Below are positions 9,001 to 16,644 of a stretch of DNA of 64,000 nt, one piece after another (the stretch's first letter is position 1; each line of letters starts with the position of its first letter). The notes beneath the pieces are model-generated. The model worked only from the letters and a program-made list of their open reading frames with translations. It made no database searches and was not told where the DNA came from. A program made the translations under genes and the position numbers. Origin of the DNA: Bradyrhizobium sp. CCGUVB4N (GTDB lineage: Bacteria > Pseudomonadota > Alphaproteobacteria > Rhizobiales > Xanthobacteraceae); assembly GCF_024199945.1 (NCBI RefSeq), contig NZ_JANADP010000001.1:8184001-8248000 (forward strand). Reading direction: 5' to 3'.

Positions 9001-9598
9001 CGGCGCGCTCGGCAACGAGCGTTACGGCGAATACATGAAGGACATCCGCGCCTCCGGCGAGCGCGTGATCACCATCATCGACGATCTCTTGGAGCTGTCG
9101 CGGATCGAGACCGGCAAGCTCGATCTCGTCTTCGCCAACCTCAACCTCAACGACCTCGTCGAAGCCTGCGTCACCGTGATGCAGCCGCAGGCCAACCGCG
9201 AGCGCATCATCATCCGCACCTCGCTCGCGCACGCGCTGCCGCAGGTGACGGCCGACACGCGCGCGCTGCGGCAGGTCACGATGAATCTGATCTCGAACTC
9301 GATCCGGCTGGCCAGTGCCGGCGGCCAGGTCATCGTCTCGACCGCGCTGAACGATCGCGGCGAGGTGTGCTTGCGCATCCGCGACACCGGCCAGGGCCTG
9401 AGCGAGCGGGAAGTCGCCGCCGCGATGGAGCCGTTCCGCACGCCGCCGCCGGGCGATGCCGCGGACAATTCCGCGCTGAGCCTGTCGCTGACGAAAGCGC
9501 TGGTCGAAGCCAACCGCGCCCAGTTCAACATCAAGAGCGCAGGCAGTTCCGGCACGCTGATCGAAGTGACGTTCGCACCGGTGGTGGCGCGGGCCTGA
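6068..9598 (+). CDS. multi-PAS sensor histidine kinase, PdhS/DivJ/PleC type
   Basis: A 1176-residue kinase with no clear membrane segment. PAS-like regions are seen near residues 370-470, 675-760 and 815-930 (the last with AEGIVMFDAEGNIHACNRSA). The dimerisation/phosphoacceptor helix SHEIRTPLNAIIGFAEVM has its His near residue 957, followed by RFGALGNERYGEYMKDI, typical of the PdhS/DivJ/PleC group. The ATPase has the N-box NLISNSIR near 1072 and the G-box DTGQGLS near 1105. No receiver domain is seen. Long Pro/Ala/Glu-rich linkers separate the domains and one carries a DNA tandem repeat (7784-7843). It probably feeds the DivK/CtrA cell-cycle pathway, by family resemblance only. No strong ribosome site precedes the ATG. 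Confidence 0.9.
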   Translation: MTNSDFQLRGVGDPRLSVHATSPLPAWLWSPDGSRLLWANAVGARFFGAANAAALAGKTFGPADTHRRQVTRLARKLPANGAVRLERLRGFGARLGTLMTCACARLDFADGSSAVLVTAMDAGARTMSLVERLHRLVDGADVPMAAFAPDGMFAGASEAARALLGFRDLGEAGLEQARSDALAQGRVEMPIGIGKMVLQRVGTGADVGLVALIEPAVAQAAPAAESTPDPAPAVMPDVVAAPVPETPIEPAPQTAKMPQADEPAAGIDLFDAFADLDETPETAATITPEPPTPDAPTENLPTEDLATAIVPIQDAVREAAEAPVANTIAAAAPETPVENPPAAIVPPQAAPITAAMVELSHAQAETPRQHPLRFLWQMDAEGRFVLASAEFIRLMGAHTAAGFGRPWREIADEFALDPDGRVAQALASHDTWAGITVNWPADGGEHLPVELAGLPVYDHARNFAGFKGFGVCRDLDGLNRLDALRRYELFSEPRAAQRLSADVVEPDPEPEAAAPSIEAPPVEPPAPEPEPPTVTETEPPAIFIEANSHPTDLETPVETPPNVVPFRAPGDLRSQGDQRSQGDQRSQSDQRSPTLTPVENSAFNELARQLSERLERERETIASAASAPPAEEITSEPVMPEQPPISEPGAPPAAAEWLIEPAPPAHGHSMRDRALLDLVPTGMLIYRLDRLLYANPAFLARMGYASITALEDAGGLDALYVEPGVSAASSTSQGGTPVTISAAIANGEQPLATTEAHLHTIDWDGASAHALICALPQVTPLVVAPAMAEPMVVIPDLPEPEAELEAGDADAEDLAAILDTTAEGIVMFDAEGNIHACNRSAEALFGYDGETLMQQNLLTLFAPESQQVVVDYLDSVKNEDIASLLDHGREVLGREKKGGVLPLAMIMGRTRPDGPNFFAVFRDLSHAKKGESELTQARRLVDGAANAKADMLARISHEIRTPLNAIIGFAEVMISERFGALGNERYGEYMKDIRASGERVITIIDDLLELSRIETGKLDLVFANLNLNDLVEACVTVMQPQANRERIIIRTSLAHALPQVTADTRALRQVTMNLISNSIRLASAGGQVIVSTALNDRGEVCLRIRDTGQGLSEREVAAAMEPFRTPPPGDAADNSALSLSLTKALVEANRAQFNIKSAGSSGTLIEVTFAPVVARA
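7784..7843 (+). repeat. in-frame 18-bp tandem repeat inside the kinase gene
   Basis: Three units of AGATCACAGGGTGATCAG (the third with one change) run from 7784 to 7837 and a partial unit follows. They encode hexapeptide repeats around SQGDQR in a linker between PAS regions. Because the length is a multiple of three, copy number can vary without breaking the frame. Confidence 0.95.
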
Positions 9599-9612
9599 GG
9601 TCCACGCCGCCG

Positions 9613-9855
9613 CTATTCGACGGATCGGATGCCGCGCGGGTCGCGCCACTGGTTCGAGGCGACGTAGTCGATCTCGCCGCGCGTGGTGCCGATATCCATC
9701 AGCTCCCTGTCGCTGAGACAGCTTAGGTCGGTGCGCAGCCTCTCGCGGCAGCGCCATTGCAAAAACGCACGCCAATATTGCCTGAAGACATGGGAGACAT
9801 ACCGCTTTCTCGCGGCGGTCCGTCGCAGCCCGGTTGCACCATAGGTTATGCTCAT
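9613..9855 (-). CDS. DUF1127 small protein
   Basis: An 80-residue, Arg- and Trp-rich protein. Its C-terminal half has the DUF1127 signature LSDRELMDIGTTRGEIDYVA. Family members are small, often stress- or phosphate-responsive and in some alphaproteobacteria bind RNA; the role here is not known. The ATG at 9855 follows a GGGAG ribosome site; a GTG at 9858 is also possible. A TGTGAA-N4-TTCACA palindrome lies about 115 bases upstream. Confidence 0.88.
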   Translation of the reverse strand: MSITYGATGLRRTAARKRYVSHVFRQYWRAFLQWRCRERLRTDLSCLSDRELMDIGTTRGEIDYVASNQWRDPRGIRSVE

Positions 9856-9969
9856 CACAGCATCTCCCGCGGGTGTTTCTTTTCATTGGATGAATGTGTC
9901 AGGCCGCGCGAGAAAATGCTCGACATCCGGTTGACCTGCCGATCGTACCGCGGCTTCGGCGTTGCCCTG

Positions 9970-9985
9970 TGTGAACGAGTTCACA
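9970..9985. promoter_or_regulatory. CRP/FNR-type palindrome TGTGA-N6-TCACA
   Basis: TGTGAACGAGTTCACA is a perfect 6+6 palindrome matching the CRP-type consensus. It straddles the stop codon of the monooxygenase gene and lies about 115 bases before the DUF1127 start. The same motif occurs at 45757-45772 and, with one mismatch, at 50297-50312. The regulator is not identified. Confidence 0.6.
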
Positions 9986-11549
9986 TGGTTTCCGCCGGCC
10001 GCTCACATGGCCGTGACGTGGGTTCGCCGAACCATCGGGCCCCAGCGAGAGCAAGCTCATCGGCATCGGGGGCGCCATCACTGGCCCATGCGACGAAGCC
10101 GTCAGGGCGGACCAGCATGGCGCTCAAACCGAGCCGATCCTTCGGCTCGCCTGCGATATAGGCGATCCGATCACCCCAGCGGCTGGCAAGCACTTGCAGC
10201 TGCGCATGCGCGTCGAAATCCAGCAACAGGCCTTTCGCTGGCCTGAGCCGTTCTCCGACCGTCGTGCCGTCGGAGAGCTCGAAATCGGGAGCACTGCGGC
10301 CGACCAGCGGATGGCTGCCGCCGAGATCGTAGCGCAGCGCGACGCCGCGCACGCGACAGGCGAAATAGGTTGCACCGTCGCGGGTCGCGATGAGATCGTG
10401 CATGATGGCATGGAGCGCGCGGGCGCTTGGCGTCGGCCGCATGATCGCGACCTGCGCGCGCGACCAGTCGAGAATCTGCGCGCCGATCGCGTGCCGCTCT
10501 TGCGAATAGGTGTCGAGCAGATCTGCGGGCGCGTGGCCGCCGATCGTCGCGGCCAGCTTCCAGCCGAGGTTCATGGCATCGCCGAGACCGAGATTGAGGC
10601 CCTGGCCGCCCAGCGGCGAATGGGTATGCGCGGCGTCGCCCGCGAGCAGCACACGCCCCTTGCGATAGCACGTGGCCTGCCGCGCGCGGTCCGTCCAGGT
10701 GGCGGCCAGGCGGAGCGCGGTGATGGTGACGTCGGTGCAGGAGACGCGGCGCAGGACATCCTGCACATGCTCGCGTGTGATCGGCGCGCTGCGGTGGAAC
10801 GCGCCGCCGTCGAAATCGACCATCGCGATCGTGCCCGGCTGCGCATAGGTGTACATGCCCGTGGGCGTGTAGTTGCGGCCGGGTTTGAGTTTCTCCGGAT
10901 CGGCCAGCTCGACGTCGATGGAATAGCCGGTGAATTCGGGGTCGGTGCCGACGAAATCGAATCCGCAGATTTTGCGCACTGCGCTGCGGCCGCCGTCGCA
11001 ACCGACGAGCCAGCGACCGAGAAACGTTTCTCCCCCCGCCTGCACGGTCACGTCGTGGTCCGCGGCGGCAATGGCGGTGACGCCGAGACCGCGCCGGATG
11101 TCGACACCCATGCCGTCTGCGCGCGCAGCGAGCGCGGATTCGAGCGTGTCCATGTCGACGGCGACATTGGCATCGGCTGGCGTCGACAGGCGCCAGGGCC
11201 ACTGCGCGGCGTCGACGTCCTCCTGATAGAACTGGAGGCCGGCGAAATGACCGGCGGGCCGGCGCGTCTGCTGCATCCAGTGCGCGGCACTCTTGATCGC
11301 ACCCGACGTCGCGCGCTGCGCGGCCGGGATATCGTCAAGCAGACCGCGCCGGTGAAAGGCTTCCGTCGTGGGCAACGTCAGGCCGCGCAAGCCGAACAGA
11401 AGCTGCTTCAGCGCCGAGTACGGATCCGCTGCTTGTTCCAGCACCAGCACCGAGAGACCGCCGAGCCGCAGCTCGCAGGCGAGAAACAGGCCGACCGGTC
11501 CGGCACCGGCAATGACGACGTCGTAGATATCGAGGGATCGGGTTTGCAT
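9981..11549 (-). CDS. FAD-dependent aromatic monooxygenase (class A flavoprotein hydroxylase)
   Basis: A 522-residue enzyme expected to hydroxylate an aromatic or polyketide-like substrate using NAD(P)H and O2. The N-terminal Rossmann motif GAGPVG follows DVVIA (residues 8-20). The second FAD motif GDAAHTHSPLGGQGLNLG lies near residue 290. The last ~100 residues resemble the thioredoxin-like tail of PHBH/PheA-type hydroxylases. The ATG at 11549 is preceded by AGGAGCG, so the longer frame to 11672 is rejected. The gene stands alone, with a 15-bp palindrome (11563-11577) just upstream of the start. The substrate cannot be told. Confidence 0.88.
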   Translation of the reverse strand: MQTRSLDIYDVVIAGAGPVGLFLACELRLGGLSVLVLEQAADPYSALKQLLFGLRGLTLPTTEAFHRRGLLDDIPAAQRATSGAIKSAAHWMQQTRRPAGHFAGLQFYQEDVDAAQWPWRLSTPADANVAVDMDTLESALAARADGMGVDIRRGLGVTAIAAADHDVTVQAGGETFLGRWLVGCDGGRSAVRKICGFDFVGTDPEFTGYSIDVELADPEKLKPGRNYTPTGMYTYAQPGTIAMVDFDGGAFHRSAPITREHVQDVLRRVSCTDVTITALRLAATWTDRARQATCYRKGRVLLAGDAAHTHSPLGGQGLNLGLGDAMNLGWKLAATIGGHAPADLLDTYSQERHAIGAQILDWSRAQVAIMRPTPSARALHAIMHDLIATRDGATYFACRVRGVALRYDLGGSHPLVGRSAPDFELSDGTTVGERLRPAKGLLLDFDAHAQLQVLASRWGDRIAYIAGEPKDRLGLSAMLVRPDGFVAWASDGAPDADELALAGARWFGEPTSRPCERPAETM

Positions 11550-11562
11550 GAGACGCTCCTGT

Positions 11563-11577
11563 GGTCGATGTTCGACC
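11563..11577. promoter_or_regulatory. palindrome GGTCGATGTTCGACC, possible operator
   Basis: Perfect 6-bp arms around TGT, starting 14 bases before the monooxygenase ATG. The position would suit a repressor site in the leader. No adjacent regulator gene is present in the window. Confidence 0.35.
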
Positions 11578-11776
11578 GGAGCGTTCCCTGAGATGCGAGA
11601 ATCACACGGACGAACGATTGAGCGCCTGCGTGGCGCCCGATGTTCGTCGCGGGGATCTCGGCACAAGGCCAAAGACCAGAGCTTCCGTTACCGAAAGGAC
11701 TTGGGCTTACCAGACCAAGTCTGCCTTTTCCGACGGGGCCTCTATAGTTTCGTCGCGATGGATGCGCAACAAAAAA

Positions 11777-11801
11777 GGCACGGCGCTTTGGGCGCCGTGC
11801 C
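11777..11801 (-). terminator. factor-independent terminator of the thiolase gene
   Basis: The perfect 10-bp stem GGCACGGCGC/GCGCCGTGCC with a short loop is followed on the minus strand by a run of T. It begins 24 bases after the thiolase stop codon. Confidence 0.88.
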
Positions 11802-11824
11802 TTTCGTTGGTTCAGGCGTTTGGA

Positions 11825-12997
11825 TCAGCTGTAGATCTCGAACAGGCCGGCGCCGCCCTGGCCACCGCCGATGCACATGGTGACGACGCCCCACTTGGCC
11901 TTGCGGCGGGCGCCCTCCTGCAGCAGATGGCCGGTGAGACGGGCGCCGGTCATGCCGAAGGGATGGCCGATCGCAATCGAGCCGCCGTTGACGTTGTACT
12001 TCTCGGGGTCGATGCCGAGCTTGTCGCGCGAATAGAGGCACTGGCTGGCGAAGGCTTCGTTGAGCTCCCAGAGATCGATGTCGTCGATCTTCAAGCCGTG
12101 ACGCTTCAACAGCTTCGGCACGGCGAAGATCGGCCCGATGCCCATCTCGTCCGGCTCGCAGCCCGCGGCTGCCCAGGCGACGAAGCGGCCGAGCGGCTTG
12201 AGGCCGCGCTTCTCGGCGTCCTTGGCTTCCATCAGCACCACGGCGGCGGCGCCGTCGGAGAGCTGGCTGGCGTTGCCGGCGGTGACGTACTTGCCCGGGC
12301 CCTTCACCGGCTCGAGCTTGGCCAACCCTTCCAGCGTGGTTTCGGGGCGATTGCACTCGTCGCGGTCGACCACGTAATCGACGATGCTCTCGGCCTTGGT
12401 CGCCTTGTCGACCACCTTCATCTTGGTCTTCATCGGGACGATCTCGTCCTTGAACTTGCCGGCCTGCTGGGCGGCCGCCATGCGGCGCTGCGACTCCAGC
12501 GAATACTCGTCCTGGTATTCGCGGCTGAGCTTGTAGCGCTCGGCGACGATGTCGGCGGTGTCGATCATCGCCATGAAGATGTCGGGCGCGGTCTTGAGCA
12601 GTTCGGGATCAACCCACTCCTTCGGCGAGCCGCCGCCGGGGATCGAGATGCTTTCGACGCCGCCGGCGACGATGCAGTCGGCGCCGTCGGAGCGGATCGA
12701 GTTCGCAGCCATCGCGATGGTCTGAAGCCCCGAGGAGCAGAAGCGGTTCACCGACACGCCGCCGGTCGACTTCGGCAGGCCCGCAAGCAGCGCGGCCTGG
12801 CGGCCGATGTTCGGTGCGCCATGGGCGCAATTGCCGAGATAGCAATCCTCGACATATTCCTTGTCGACGCCGGCGCGGTCGACCGCGTGGTGAATGGCGT
12901 GGGCCGCGAGCGACATCGGCGGGGTGATGTTGAACCCGCCACGGCCGGACTTGGCCAGGCCCGTGCGCGCGTAGGAAACGATGACGGCTTCACGCAT
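11825..12997 (-). CDS. acetyl-CoA C-acyltransferase (thiolase)
   Basis: A 390-residue thiolase, catalysing thiolytic cleavage of 3-ketoacyl-CoA (or the reverse condensation). The nucleophile is Cys87 in NRFCSSGLQ, the catalytic His lies in GHPFGMTGA near residue 347, and the second Cys in MCIGGGQGG near 377. Length and motifs fit FadA-type degradative thiolases; a PhaA-like biosynthetic role is less likely but not excluded. The start at 12997 follows GGGAG. It is a single gene between two terminators. Confidence 0.93.
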   Translation of the reverse strand: MREAVIVSYARTGLAKSGRGGFNITPPMSLAAHAIHHAVDRAGVDKEYVEDCYLGNCAHGAPNIGRQAALLAGLPKSTGGVSVNRFCSSGLQTIAMAANSIRSDGADCIVAGGVESISIPGGGSPKEWVDPELLKTAPDIFMAMIDTADIVAERYKLSREYQDEYSLESQRRMAAAQQAGKFKDEIVPMKTKMKVVDKATKAESIVDYVVDRDECNRPETTLEGLAKLEPVKGPGKYVTAGNASQLSDGAAAVVLMEAKDAEKRGLKPLGRFVAWAAAGCEPDEMGIGPIFAVPKLLKRHGLKIDDIDLWELNEAFASQCLYSRDKLGIDPEKYNVNGGSIAIGHPFGMTGARLTGHLLQEGARRKAKWGVVTMCIGGGQGGAGLFEIYS

Positions 12998-13092
12998 TGT
13001 TTTCTCCCTTTGGCAAAAAGCGTTCTGGGCGCCATTGGTACACAAAGTTCGGCAGCCTTGGGAGACATAAAGCGCCGCGCGGCATCAACAAA

Positions 13093-13122
13093 AACGCCGC
13101 CCCTCGCGAGAAGGGCGGCGTT
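13093..13122 (-). terminator. factor-independent terminator of serA
   Basis: The stem AACGCCGCCC/GGGCGGCGTT closes on a CTCGCGAG-containing loop and is followed on the minus strand by TTTG. It lies 62 bases beyond the serA stop codon. Confidence 0.85.
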
Positions 13123-13183
13123 GTTCCGCACGTCGGAATATATGATGGGCGTCATTCCGTGGGGCGCGCGCCCCGCGGACACC

Positions 13184-14773
13184 TCAGAACGTCAGCGCCT
13201 TGACCTGCTTGACTTGCGGCAGCGCCTGCACCTTGGCGAGCAGGTCCGCCGGCACCGCGCCGTCGACCTCGACCAGTGCGATGGCATCGCTTCCGGGCGC
13301 GACGCGGCCGAGATGGAAGGTGGCGATGTTGATCTTGGCATCGCCGAGCAGGCTCGCGAACTGGCCGATGAAGCCCGGCTTGTCCTCGTTGGTGATGTAG
13401 AGCATCGACTTGCCGAACTCGGCATCGACACGGATGCCCTTGACGTCGACCAGTCGCGGCTTGCCGTCGTGGTACACGGTGCCCGAGACCGAGCGCTCCT
13501 GGCGCTCCGTCGCCACCGTGACCGTGATCAGGCTCTCATAGTCGCTTTGGGCGGCGCGGACGATCTCGTCCACCACCATGCCGCGCTCCTTGGCGACGAC
13601 CGGCGCGGACACGACATTGACCTCGCCCAGCATCGGCCGCAGCAGGCCCGACAGCACCGCTGACGTGATCGCCTTGATCTTCATCTCGGCAACGTGGCCC
13701 TCATAGGTGATCTCGACCTTGAGGATGCCGCTCTCGGTGAGCTGGCCGGCGAACGAGCCGAGCTTCTCGGCGAGCGTGATGAACGGCTTCAGCTTCGGCG
13801 CTTCTTCCGCGGTGATCGAGGGGAAGTTCACCGCGTTCGAGATCGCGCCGGTGAGCAGGTAATCCGACATCTGCTCGGCGACCTGAAGCGCGACGTTCTC
13901 CTGGGCTTCCGTGGTGGAGGCGCCGAGATGCGGCGTGCAGATCACGTTGGGATGGCCGAACAGCACGTTGGTATTCGCGGGCTCCTCGACGAACACGTCG
14001 AAGGCGGCGCCTGCGATGTGCTTGGCGTTGAGCGCATCGACCACGGCCTGCTCGTCGACGAGACCGCCACGGGCGCAATTGATCAGGCGCACGCCCTTCT
14101 TCATCTTGGCGATCGCGGCCGCGTCGATGATGTTCTTCGTCTTCTCCGTCAGCGGCGTGTGCAGCGTGATGAAGTCGGCGCGCTTGAGCAGGTCATCGAG
14201 GTCGACCTTCTCGACGCCGATGTCCTTGGCGCGCTCCGGCGACAGGAAGGGGTCGAACGCCACGACCTTCATGCGCAGGCCAAGCGCGCGATCGGCGACG
14301 ATCGAGCCGATATTGCCGCAGCCGACCACGCCGAGCACCTTGCCGGTGATCTCGACGCCCATGAAGCGGTTCTTCTCCCACTTGCCGGCCTGGGTCGAGG
14401 CGTCGGCCTGCGGGATCTCGCGGGCCAGCGCCAGCATCAGGGTGATGGCGTGCTCGGCGGTCGTGATCGAATTGCCGAACGGCGTGTTCATCACGATGAT
14501 GCCCTTGGCGGTGGCCGCAGGGATTTCGACGTTGTCGACGCCGATGCCGGCGCGGCCGATCACCTTGAGGTTGGTGGCCTTCTCCAGGATCTTGGCGGTC
14601 GCCTTCGTCGCGGAGCGGATCGCGAGGCCGTCGTAATTGCCGATGATCTCGGCGAGCTTGTCCTTGTCCTTGCCGAGGTTGGGCTGGAAGTCGACCTCGA
14701 CGCCGCGGTCCTTGAAGATCTGAACGGCAGCGGGCGAGAGCGCGTCGGAAATGAGAACTTTGGGTTTGGTCAT
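13184..14773 (-). CDS. serA: D-3-phosphoglycerate dehydrogenase
   Basis: A 529-residue long-form enzyme, the first step of serine synthesis (3-phosphoglycerate to 3-phosphohydroxypyruvate, NAD-dependent). It has the substrate-binding half with GRAGIGVDNVEIPAATAKG, the NAD motif GVVGCGNIGS, the catalytic histidine in CTPHLGAST, an intervening domain and a C-terminal ACT domain (SMLYITNEDKPGFIGQFASL) that usually mediates serine feedback. The start at 14773 follows AGGA. serC lies upstream on the same strand, 239 bases away with a palindromic repeat between, so the two may be one transcript. Confidence 0.97.
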   Translation of the reverse strand: MTKPKVLISDALSPAAVQIFKDRGVEVDFQPNLGKDKDKLAEIIGNYDGLAIRSATKATAKILEKATNLKVIGRAGIGVDNVEIPAATAKGIIVMNTPFGNSITTAEHAITLMLALAREIPQADASTQAGKWEKNRFMGVEITGKVLGVVGCGNIGSIVADRALGLRMKVVAFDPFLSPERAKDIGVEKVDLDDLLKRADFITLHTPLTEKTKNIIDAAAIAKMKKGVRLINCARGGLVDEQAVVDALNAKHIAGAAFDVFVEEPANTNVLFGHPNVICTPHLGASTTEAQENVALQVAEQMSDYLLTGAISNAVNFPSITAEEAPKLKPFITLAEKLGSFAGQLTESGILKVEITYEGHVAEMKIKAITSAVLSGLLRPMLGEVNVVSAPVVAKERGMVVDEIVRAAQSDYESLITVTVATERQERSVSGTVYHDGKPRLVDVKGIRVDAEFGKSMLYITNEDKPGFIGQFASLLGDAKINIATFHLGRVAPGSDAIALVEVDGAVPADLLAKVQALPQVKQVKALTF

Positions 14774-14849
14774 GAGGTGTGTCCTTCACCGTCCCTAAGG
14801 GAGGATCGGCCCGAGGGCCGGAAAATGCGTGAGTGACTTGGAAGCTTCT

Positions 14850-14998
14850 CTCCCTCTCCCCGTTCTTACGGGGAGAGGGTTGGGGTGAGGGGCAGCCACA
14901 GGCGAAGTGCTCGCGGAGAGAGCCCCTCACCCGGATCGCTCAGGCGCGCAATTGCGCTGCCGGCGACCCGGCCTCTCCCCGTAAGAACGGGGAGAGGC
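14850..14998. repeat. composite inverted repeat between serC and serA, CCTCTCCCC family
   Basis: Each end is a palindrome (CTCTCCCCGTTCTTACGGGG on the left, CTCTCCCCGTAAGAACGGGG on the right). Inside lie GGGGTGAGGGGC and its complement GCCCCTCACCC. The transcript would fold into a large cruciform-like stem between the two genes. Confidence 0.9.
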
Positions 14999-15012
14999 GA
15001 AGAAAGAAAAAC

Positions 15013-16185
15013 TCAGGCCGCCTTGGCGAGCTGGGCCTTGGTCTCGGCGAAGGCCCAGTCGATCCACTGCGTCAGCAGCTCGACATCCTTGGCCTCGACG
15101 GTGGCGCCACACCAGATGCGCAGGCCTGCCGGCGCATCGCGGTAGTACGCGAAGTCGTAGCCGGCGCCTTCCTTCTCGACGAGCGCGACCAGCTTCTTGG
15201 AGAACTCGGCCTGTGCGTCCTCCGAGAGCGAGGTGATCGCGGGATCGGTGAACTTCAGGCACACCGAAGTGTTGGAGCGGATCGCAGCGTCCTTGGCCAG
15301 GAAGTCGATCCAGGGCGTCTTCGCCTTCCAGTCGGCGAGCACCTTGGTGTTGGCATCGGCGCGACCGATCAGGGCCTTCAGGCCACCGATCGACTTTGCC
15401 CAGTTCAGCGCATCGAGATAGTCCTCGACGCACAGCATCGACGGCGTGTTGATGGTCTCGCCGACGAAGATGCCTTCGTTGATCTTGCCGCCCTTGGTCA
15501 TGCGGAAGATCTTCGGCAGCGGCCAGGCCGGCTTGTAGGTCTCGAGCCGCTCCACCGCGCGGGGCGACAGGATCAGCATGCCGTGCGCGGCTTCGCCGCC
15601 GAGCGCCTTCTGCCAGGAGAAGGTGACGACATCGAGCTTGGCCCAGTCGAGCGGTTGCGCGAAGGCGGCCGAGGTCGCGTCGCAGATCGTGAGACCTTCA
15701 CGGGTCGCGCTGATCCAGTCGGCATTCGGTACGCGCACGCCGGAGGTGGTGCCGTTCCAGGTGAAGACGACGTCGCTCTTGGGATCGACCTTCGAAAGGT
15801 CGGGGATTTCACCGTAAGCCGCGTTGAGCTTGGTGACGTCCTTGAGCTTCAATTCCTTGACGATATCGCTGACCCAACCCTCGCCGAAGGATTCCCAGGC
15901 GAGCGTGGTGACAGGCCGTGCGCCCAGCAGCGACCACAGTGCCATCTCGACCGCGCCGGTATCGGACGCCGGCACGATGCCGATGCGATAATCGGCCGGC
16001 ACTTCAAGCACTTCGCGCGTCAGATCGATCGCGAGCTTGAGCTTGGTCTTGCCGACCTTCGCGCGATGCGAACGGCCGAGCGCTGCGTCCTTGAGATTTT
16101 GGGCGTTCCAGCCGGGGCGCTTGGCGCAGGGGCCGGAGGAGAAATGCGGCACGTTCGGCCGCGAAGCGGGCTTCGCTACAGTCAT
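15013..16185 (-). CDS. serC: phosphoserine aminotransferase (alphaproteobacterial/Methanosarcina type)
   Basis: A 390-residue PLP enzyme converting 3-phosphohydroxypyruvate and glutamate to phosphoserine and 2-oxoglutarate. The start MTVAKPASRPNVPHFSSGPC and the PLP-lysine segment SWQKALGGEAAHG mark the second SerC type found in alphaproteobacteria and Methanosarcina. It is paired with serA downstream. A short leader hairpin (CCTCCC/GGGAGG, around 16208-16224) lies between the start and upstream DNA. Confidence 0.95.
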   Translation of the reverse strand: MTVAKPASRPNVPHFSSGPCAKRPGWNAQNLKDAALGRSHRAKVGKTKLKLAIDLTREVLEVPADYRIGIVPASDTGAVEMALWSLLGARPVTTLAWESFGEGWVSDIVKELKLKDVTKLNAAYGEIPDLSKVDPKSDVVFTWNGTTSGVRVPNADWISATREGLTICDATSAAFAQPLDWAKLDVVTFSWQKALGGEAAHGMLILSPRAVERLETYKPAWPLPKIFRMTKGGKINEGIFVGETINTPSMLCVEDYLDALNWAKSIGGLKALIGRADANTKVLADWKAKTPWIDFLAKDAAIRSNTSVCLKFTDPAITSLSEDAQAEFSKKLVALVEKEGAGYDFAYYRDAPAGLRIWCGATVEAKDVELLTQWIDWAFAETKAQLAKAA

Positions 16186-16264
16186 GATCTACCCTTCCAG
16201 ATAGTAAGCCTCCCGTTGGGGGGAGGTGTCCCGCCGCGGCTGATACGGGAATCGGGAAGGATCG

Positions 16265-16471
16265 TCAAGAAACTTCCGGCGGCTCACGGCGGCGTGAGGG
16301 CAATTCCGGCACGATATCGGGGGATTCCACCGCGGCGAGCGCGTTCAGCAAGTCCGTGGCATCGCTGATCAATTGCGCTGCGCGCCGACGGCTGCCGACT
16401 TTCAAAATGCATTTGTCATTGGCCTGCACAACGTAGTCGTTGCCGACCTTGATCATCGAATAATTTGTCAT
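16265..16471 (-). CDS. conserved hypothetical protein, 68 residues
   Basis: It begins MTNYSMIKVGNDYVVQANDK and contains a basic stretch GSRRRAAQLI followed by an amphipathic helix. No family is recognised. The start at 16471 is chosen for the GGGGAT upstream; an extension to 16537 lacks a ribosome site. It lies on the serC strand, about 80 bases upstream of serC. Confidence 0.6.
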   Translation of the reverse strand: MTNYSMIKVGNDYVVQANDKCILKVGSRRRAAQLISDATDLLNALAAVESPDIVPELPSRRREPPEVS

Positions 16472-16644
16472 CGAAATCCCCGAACCGACCGAGCCCGGTG
16501 TCCTGACGTTGCGTAGCACCGTTCGTTCCCCGATCAACGTGAACGACGAACGGGTAGTTTATCAGCTGTTAAGATGAACGAATGCGCGATCCGATTTCGC
16601 TGATCATGCAACGCTCGCATTCACCTGCCTCAAAACGCGCCGCT

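Noticed and set aside
11561..13663. 700-residue open frame on the plus strand opposite thiolase and serA
   Set aside because: No recognisable domains, crosses two terminators, and the opposite-strand genes are certain.
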